Shown here piece after piece: positions 57,684 to 64,000 of a stretch of DNA of 64,000 bases. Numbering within the stretch: position 1 is the stretch's first letter; every line of letters begins with the position of its first letter. Origin of the DNA: Liquidambar formosana (taxonomy: Eukaryota; Streptophyta; Magnoliopsida; Saxifragales; Altingiaceae); the NCBI GenBank assembly GCA_039720395.1, contig CM077827.1:22720375-22784374 (forward strand), given 5' to 3'. Position numbers and translations under genes: made by a program. The notes under the pieces are model-generated. The model saw only the letters and a program-made list of their open reading frames with translations. It did no database searches and was not told where the DNA came from.

Positions 57684-60306
57684 TGTTGTCCCAAGAGAAT
57701 AACCCTAGAGGGGGGGTGAATAGGGTTTTTGTCCAAATTAAAAATTAATAGCAAGCTTAAAATCAGATTATTGCAAGCAATATTAAATATAAGACAATGC
57801 AATAATAAAGAGATTAGGGGGAAGAGAATGCAAACGATATTAACGAGGTTCGGCCTCCCACCTACGTCCTCGCCTCAAGAGCTCGCTTAAGGACTCACCA
57901 ATCCACTATCACTCTCCTTCAAGGTGGAGCAGCAAACCTTTACAACTTGAGTGTTCTTCACCAACACTTAGCCAAATGCACTCTTCTCAAGTGCTTACAA
58001 GTAAGGGTATACAAAACCTTTTTGATACAAAGTATTTGGAGATGATTTTGTGCTCAAAGAAAGCTCTCTCAAAGAGTAAATACACAAGAAATGAAAACAC
58101 ACTTCAACTATTGATTGATTTCAATGAATGCTCACAAGAGGAATTAGGGCTTGTAATTGATTTTCTTGTTTGTAGCTCAATGAATGCTCATAAATGAGCT
58201 CAAGCCTTGTATTTATACTCAAGGGTTCCAAAATAGCCGTTCTGGAACAATAAATGTCGGGAAAAGAAGTTTGGTGGGCAATAAATGCTTCAAATGTCCG
58301 TTAAAAAACTAGCCGTTATACTTCTCCCCGAGGGTTTTAACCGGCTGAAACATCTTTCAGCCGTCTGAAATATCCCTTTCAGCCGTCTGAATAAGGCTGC
58401 TGAATATTCCAGAGAGGGTGTAAAAATGGCTCAAGAAGCCATGTCTTTCAGCCATCTTAAACCTTACTTTCAGCCGGCTTAAATGAATTTCAGCCTATAG
58501 ACACCCCATTTTGCACCCGATGAGTCAGATTGGAAACGCCCTATGATGAGGTTAGTTCATATACTTTGAGAAACTTTGGAATTCGCCTACATGAGCCAAA
58601 AGAATTGCAGCTGAGAAATAAGGTGAAATTGCGAACATGGATGCGTACGCATGTATGGAGGTGTGTACGCATGGATTATAGTGCGTACGCATCTCGTGCT
58701 TCCAGAACCTTTCTTTTCGGGCCACTTGCCCTCCAGATCAGAACCCTTTTCAAGGAACGTGTTACAACATGCTTAGGAGACCTAGATTTTGGGGAAAAAA
58801 GCAGAAACCCCTAATCCTACTTCCTATGCCTATATATAACCCACTAGGCACCTAAAGAAAGGGACTTTTTGGAGGGGACTGGAATCAAAGAGAGAAGGAA
58901 AGCTATAAGAACAGAAAGAGAGTACAAGAGGCTGCAATTCTGGAGGTTCAGAAGGAGTAGTTCTTAAAGGAATCAGAGTAGAGAACCCTGAGGGTAATAT
59001 CTGCATCCTGCTTGCATGATTTACTTACTAAGCATGAAAATTCATATTCAATAAAGTAATATGTTACCATAAATGCCACGTTAACTGCATGATATTGATT
59101 GCATGTCATCACATAGTGGACTCTTTCCATAAGAGAACCTAGGGCTTCACGTATATTTCTGCATAACCATCATATAATAGACTAAGGCCTAATTGTATGA
59201 TGATTTGCTGGTATGAAAATTTCCTGTGTTACCATAGAAGTGATTTTAGACTTTAATCTGTAGGAACTCACATGTACAATTTCTGACGGTATACAGTGAG
59301 TTTTGCGAGATGACATAAATTGCCAATGGGTGCGTACGCAACTATTGTATTGCGTACGCAGTAACTAATACTGCGTACGCACATAAAGCATTGGCAGACA
59401 GTTTCTTTTTTTATTGTAGTTATTCTGATAGTTGGTTAATTCGTATTTTGTTTCTTTATGTTTATTTCGTGCCTTTTATCTGTATCATATCATCATGATT
59501 TGCGTGCTGCTATGGTTGAATGAATAGGGTCAATTTTGATTAAACATTAAATTAATTAAAGCCATTAATCATGTGTGGGGGCCGGTTTCGACCGGGCGTG
59601 GCTGGGTGCCTAACACCTTCCCAGCTGCGTACCCTAGCTCCGAACCCGAATCTCTGGTTATGACGAGCTAGACCTTGCTAGGGTTTACTCGTTCCCATTA
59701 TTGGGTGGCGACTCCTCTCCGTGTTAGTCCTTTGAGGCTAATGCGTATTCTCGAGCTATGTGGTTTAGGGCGTGGCGCTCACATAGCCGGCTCAAAGAGC
59801 CATCTAAAAATTCCAGAGAACTGAAATTTTCAAGGATGCTTTTTCAGCTTGTTGAGAACTTTCAGCCTGCTGAAACAACATTTTCAGCCGGCTGAAACAT
59901 TGTTTCAGCCGTTTGAAAATCTCTGTTTTCAGACAGAAATAATCATTAAGTCCATTTTATAGGTAAGTCATTTTTAGGCCTTTAAGATCATTGAATTTGC
60001 AATGTTTTAAGCCCCTTTAAGCTGGTGAGCAAGGATTGAAATTAATCTCACAAGATTTTCCTAGAATTCCTCACAAATTGTCTTGAGATAGAGCTTGATT
60101 GTTCTTGAATGTTTGATGGATCTATTAGTGCTGCTTTCATATGATCTTTGCTTTGTTTGCTTGTGCATTTTAATCCTTAATGCTTGAACCATTTAGTGGC
60201 TTTGGTACCTGTCTAGATTCATCACTTAAATGCTCATTAGTCCTTAAACATCTTATTATGTATTGTTATCATCAAAACCTCAGGGATTAAACCATTTAGG
60301 CCAACA
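57684..60306 (-). repeat. 5' LTR of the Sirevirus-like element, split by an insertion
   Basis: It matches 46222-47550 closely over its whole length once 58496-59783 and one target duplication are removed. It carries the same palindrome cluster (58330-58495 and 59789-59930) and TATAAATA box (near 58210). Confidence 0.9.
58496..59783 (+). mobile_element. Solo LTR, 1288 bp, Ty3-like, inside the 5' LTR
   Basis: It starts TATAGACACCCCATTTTGCA (consensus start probably TGTAGACACC) and ends GCGCTCACA. The flanking 5-mers CAGCC (58491-58495) and TAGCC (59784-59788) match at four of five. Six or so TGCGTACGCA palindromes occur (near 58642, 58663, 58682, 59331, 59351, 59371). The 3' part has the GACTCCTCTCC phrase common near the ends of Ty3 LTRs. 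The frame at 58530-58814 is incidental. Confidence 0.78.
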
Positions 60307-60311
60307 CCTCC

Positions 60312-60449
60312 TTTAGCAATCTTAAGGGCGCACTCCCCCACATCAGCGTAATACATTCAAGAATTAATTCCTAAAGTGCTCCCCATAGGAATCGAACCCA
60401 GATTGATAGAATAAAGGGGCTCTCCTCATACCAACTGACTAACTCCCTT
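60312..60449 (-). mobile_element. SINE, 5' part, split by the Sirevirus-like element
   Basis: The minus strand starts AAGGGAGTTAGTCAGTTGGT, an A box in a tRNA-like context, with the B box GGGTTCGATTCC about 40 bp on. The tail of this SINE is at 46147-46221. Confidence 0.8.
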
Positions 60450-60464
60450 GGTAATAGATTTATA

Positions 60465-61964
60465 ACTTCAATCCTATATAAAATTTCTTGAATTGTTTAG
60501 TTTCGAATTGGATAACCAAACAAGCCATTAGATTTCTTATTTTTTAATTCTTATTAAAACTTTTTAAATAAATCCAATTTCTTCGAAATTCTACTCCTTA
60601 GAGCTTGATTTCAGTACATGTATCAAAATCCCATAACATCCCTTTTAATTCTTTTCTCATTATAAATCCTTCCATTCCAAACACTAGAATTCAAAATTAT
60701 AAATGAATTCTTTTTCAAACATGTCAAAATAGGGACAATGGGTTTCGTTAAAAATAAATAAATAAATGAGACTTTGGTGATAGGTACTCAAAATTGAACT
60801 TGTAAGTTGTAAAGTCAAAGGTCCACGTCGAATTTTTATGTAGCCTTAAGCTCATATTACATTTTTTGGGACTAAAATGCCAGCCCACAACGCGATGTCT
60901 TCTGCACATTGTGTATCCATGTTTCTTTTCCTTCTCTGAAACAATATCTACCTATCCCACCTCTCTCTTCTTTGTTTTTTTTTCTCTCTCTAAATTGTAC
61001 TTCGAGTCAATTGGTGCAATAACGCCTACTCTTCTTGACCCAACACCCACACATTAGTTAACTCATTGAGCCATCCCATTTGTTTTTCTCCTCCACCTCC
61101 ACACCAAAAGGTTCTTAACACAAGCTCATCAACGATGCAGAACTAGAGAAGCACCATGTTGGTAACCCATGTCCTCAAGGGTCTCAACGTACCCTCAATG
61201 CATCGATTTTTCAACCCATGTCCACACTCATCAATGCCCTAACCATGGATTATCTTCAAACAAAAAACACCCCATGACTTAGAGAAGAACCCCATTGTTA
61301 CTGATTATAAGTGGGGCTTACCTATAGCCTATGATGACACCCGATTTTTTGGTCCACATTGCTTTTGATTTCTTAATAATAAATTACATTTCTCATTTAT
61401 GAGTTTTATGGTATAGGAAATAAAAGAGGTTTTCAAAATAAAGATGGGTCGTGTAACTTGGTTAATGATATCAGCACTCAAGTGGCAAAAGAAGAAACTC
61501 TCTAACAACCAAAATGGTGGTCGTTAGTTATATGGTAAACAAAACTCATCTTCAAATTCAATTTGGGTGGATCTTTAATAAAAATAATATTTTTGAAAAC
61601 CTTTTCAAAAAATCTAACATGGTTTCATCCATAAATAGGACATACTCTTGGAATATTTTAATAAAAATAATATATTTTGATATATTATTATTTTGACAGT
61701 TGGTTTTATAACTCATATTTTGCATTTGTTACCCCATTTATTACATAAGTTATATGTAGGCAACATTAACTCTTTTAATACATAAGTTACAAGCGTAAAC
61801 TTTATGCGGAAGGTTACTAGCTGTTGAGGCTTTATGCCTAGCTTGGCCAGTTGGGATTCTATGCCTATATTATCATTCCACTATTCCATATAGATGGCTA
61901 AGGGGTCTAAGAGATATTGATAGCTAAGAGATATAACAAATACACATACTTTTTCTACGTGTTC
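60465..61964. other. Gene-free stretch
   Basis: AT-rich DNA with short frames only. A TGATGACACCCGATTTTTTGG phrase near 61340 resembles a Ty3 LTR start, but no end or target duplication was found. Confidence 0.45.
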
Positions 61965-62030
61965 TTTTTTTTTTTTTTTTTTGGTTTAACGAGTAAGGTG
62001 TTCGGACCAGCTTGCACGCACCTCAAATAG
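61965..62030 (-). mobile_element. SINE tail fragment related to the split SINE
   Basis: The minus strand reads GAGGTGCGTGCAAGCTGGTC then CGAACACCTTACTCGTTAAACC and an A tract (T run at about 61965-61981). It matches the 3' end of the SINE at 46147-46221 over about 50 bp. The tRNA-like head was not found upstream. Confidence 0.6.
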
Positions 62031-63819
62031 TGCAAATTCGACATGAAGAAATGGTGTATTTTGGTGGAGCTTTTTACTCTTTGAATAGTGCAAATTCATT
62101 GAGTCTAAAGTGTAAATGATTGGGTTGTTGTATCCTAGGGACGACGTGCTAGTAAACCTGCTGTATCGGACTAGCTTTCGCAGAGGCACAAATCGTCTTT
62201 AAGAAAGCGAGATACCTGTGCCTCAACCCACCACTTCGCTTTTACCAATACCATTGTTCTATTAGTATTTTAATTGTAATTTATATTACTAATTTTTCTT
62301 ATGAATCCCCAACACATATCCAGTTATCGACTAGTTGGAAAACTTGTAAAAAAAACACATTTATAATTATTTCTAGTTCGTCTAAACACAATTTAATCTC
62401 ATTTAGTCTCATTCGGTCCACATCACTACCAATTTAATTATTACAATCCATGATTGTTAACAAATATTTGCCGAAATAAAATAAAGTAATTTACTCAAAT
62501 TTATTACATATTCTCTAAATAAGTGCATGTAAGCCGATGAATCCCCAAACCCCAAGTCAAGCTCTATTTTTAAAAGATAAGACTTGCAAAAAAATTAGGG
62601 ATGTGTGAGATATACATTCAATAGGGATCATTTTTCCAAAATAATTCAAGGTTTTAAAAACCATAAGTTTATCTAAAATTAGAAGCAACCATACAAAATC
62701 CCTGTTAGATTGCAATTCATATATTTGTATATAAAATTATGCCGCTACAAAAAAATAAATTGTAAAAATTAAAACATAATGATTTAATACTTAAAAACCC
62801 CACTAACATCAGTCCCTTTTTAATTTAAAAGTATAAGAAATAAATCCAAGTTATTAATAAATCGTAATCGAGTTATTTCCAATAACTTTTATGTGCATGC
62901 CAAAAGAATCTATTTTTTTTATTTCCATAAATCCACAAAATCCATTCGATAAATAATAACATTTGTTTGAATGCCTAGGTAATATGTGGAGTTGAATTCT
63001 AGTTTAACCTCAACCAATAATAAACCTCTCTAACGAACAGGCCCTCGTGTGGTATAAAGAGATTTTATTTCCCAAACAATTTGGGGTAGAACAAATTGAA
63101 CCTCTAGGACCACAAGGACAGGGCAAAACAAATTGGACCTAGAATAACCCAAGTAACCCTCCAAAAGTGAGACATTCTATAAAGCCCACAAAATTATTTT
63201 TCTTCTTGTTTTATCATTTCCATAGTCTCCCAATATTACCTGAAAATATAATAAATTTTCCCAAAACCATATAACGGATTTATGCTTTTAATTCACATGA
63301 AATAACTTTCATAATTCATATAAATTATTTCCAAACTATTTTTCAAAAGAGTAGTGATACATGGGACGAGTAATAAGGGATGACTTGGTGAATCGACACA
63401 TGGAGCTTCTTTGTGATTGGTTTCTTTCGAATGTCACTATTTCATAAGCAAACAAATTTACCAAAATTCCCAAACCCACAAAAAGAAGTACATCATCCTC
63501 ATGATTTTGCAATATTTGAGATTCAAAACTCAAATAACTTGGATCAAGCCAAATAACACAGATAAAAGCTAGCCAGATAAAAGAAAAAAAAAAGTGAAGA
63601 AACACCTCCATATCTGACCCTAATTTCATAGAAAAACTCAATTTAGATCCAGCTAGTAGGAAAAATAATAATAATAATAATAAAATAAGAAAAATAATGA
63701 TAATCTTTATTTTTTTAACTTATTTTTTAAAAATCAAGCAATTGATCCAATTTGATACAACCAGTTTTTTCACAAAATAATCAATATTTGTAATAATTAT
63801 CTTGAAAAATAGAGATAAT
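62031..63819. other. Gene-free stretch near the right edge
   Basis: 62100-62230 contains dispersed-repeat-like phrases (GGGACGACGTGC, GCAGAGGCACAAATCG) of unknown type. The minus frame at 63336-63641 (101 codons with one hydrophobic stretch) is not recognised and is probably chance. Confidence 0.4.
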
Positions 63820-64000
63820 TGTTGGCCTAAATGGTTTCAATCCCATAAATTTGATGATAACAATACATAAGATGATGTTTAGAACTAATAAGCTTTTAAT
63901 TAAGTTTTATCTCAAAGTTCTATGTCAAGACAAGTATCAAAGTTTTATGAATCAAATCAATGGATGTATTGAATCCACAAAAAGCTTAGAACCTTACAAA
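63820..64000 (+). mobile_element. Start of a second Sirevirus-like LTR, cut by the window edge
   Basis: TGTTGGCCTAAATGG and GATGATAACAATACATAA match the minus-strand start of the LTR at 57684-60306 over the first 70 bases or so, then diverge. The orientation is opposite to that element. The body lies beyond the window. Confidence 0.7.

Larger units (their letters stand above)
46222..60306 (-). mobile_element. Ty1/copia Sirevirus-like retrotransposon, decayed
   Basis: Target duplication CCTCC flanks it (46217-46221 and 60307-60311). The LTRs are 46222-47550 and 57684-60306, the latter enlarged by an insertion. The 5' LTR is on the right. Order on the minus strand: PBS, gag with coiled coil and CCHC knuckle, protease, integrase, reverse transcriptase, RNase H, palindrome array, extra ORF, iterated purine tracts, 3' LTR. 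The long coiled-coil Gag, the extra 3' ORF and the GGGGGAGA repeats are known Sirevirus features. It landed in a SINE and carries two Ty3-like solo LTRs. Gag and pol both contain stops and frameshifts, so it is non-autonomous now. Confidence 0.92.

Noticed and set aside
63336..63641. 101-codon minus-strand frame near the right edge
   Set aside because: One hydrophobic stretch but no family resemblance, and the surrounding DNA looks like repeat debris.
1..64000. CRISPR array, bacterial operon or organelle insertion
   Set aside because: No regularly spaced repeats, operon-like coding density, or plastid or mitochondrial gene sequence was seen.

Overview
This window is nuclear DNA from a flowering plant, almost certainly a eudicot. 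The gene families, the many-intron gene structure, the Sirevirus-type and Ty3-type LTR elements, tRNA-derived SINEs, hAT and PIF/Harbinger miniature elements, and the AT-rich simple repeats all point that way. The species cannot be named from the sequence alone.

Only two host protein genes are convincing, both on the minus strand. The first, at 10730-12513, is a two-exon HSP20-domain protein of the RTM2 (RESTRICTED TEV MOVEMENT 2)-like type with a C-terminal membrane anchor. The second, at 14548-42256, is a 14-exon gene for gamma-tubulin complex component 6 (GCP6). Its exons join in phase into 1253 codons. Its 27.7 kb length comes mainly from introns 6 (6.0 kb) and 11 (10.9 kb), which are filled with transposable elements.

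The left flank (1-10.7 kb) is repeat DNA: a fold-back element at the window edge, a duplicated block rich in the palindrome TATAGTCGACTATA, a likely solo LTR, a SINE with near-perfect target duplications, a Tourist-like MITE and an RNase H relic of a LINE.

Intron 11 of GCP6 is a layered nest. A TIR element (19991-28585) is interrupted by a 3.7-kb LTR element that carries a processed fragment of the cohesin-regulator gene PDS5. The same outer element is also interrupted by a hAT-type element, which in turn holds a second hAT-type element. Each of the three insertions keeps its target-site duplication. Intron 1 carries a 5' fragment of U2 snRNA between near-perfect direct repeats. Upstream of GCP6 (42.5-45.8 kb) is a tandemly duplicated repeat with the same 1.1-1.2 kb element inserted in opposite orientations in the two copies.

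From 46.2 to 60.3 kb lies one minus-strand Ty1/copia Sirevirus-like retrotransposon with 1.33-kb LTRs, CCTCC target duplications, a tRNA-iMet primer site, iterated polypurine tracts, decayed gag and pol, and an extra ORF between pol and the 3' LTR. It landed inside a SINE and was itself hit by two Ty3-like solo LTRs. A palindrome array and TATA box like those of its LTR recur just upstream of the extra ORF, suggesting an internal promoter. The last 181 bases begin a second, related LTR in the opposite orientation.

No tRNA, rRNA, CRISPR or intact snRNA gene was found. All similarity calls rest on reading translations and motifs by eye; no database was searched.
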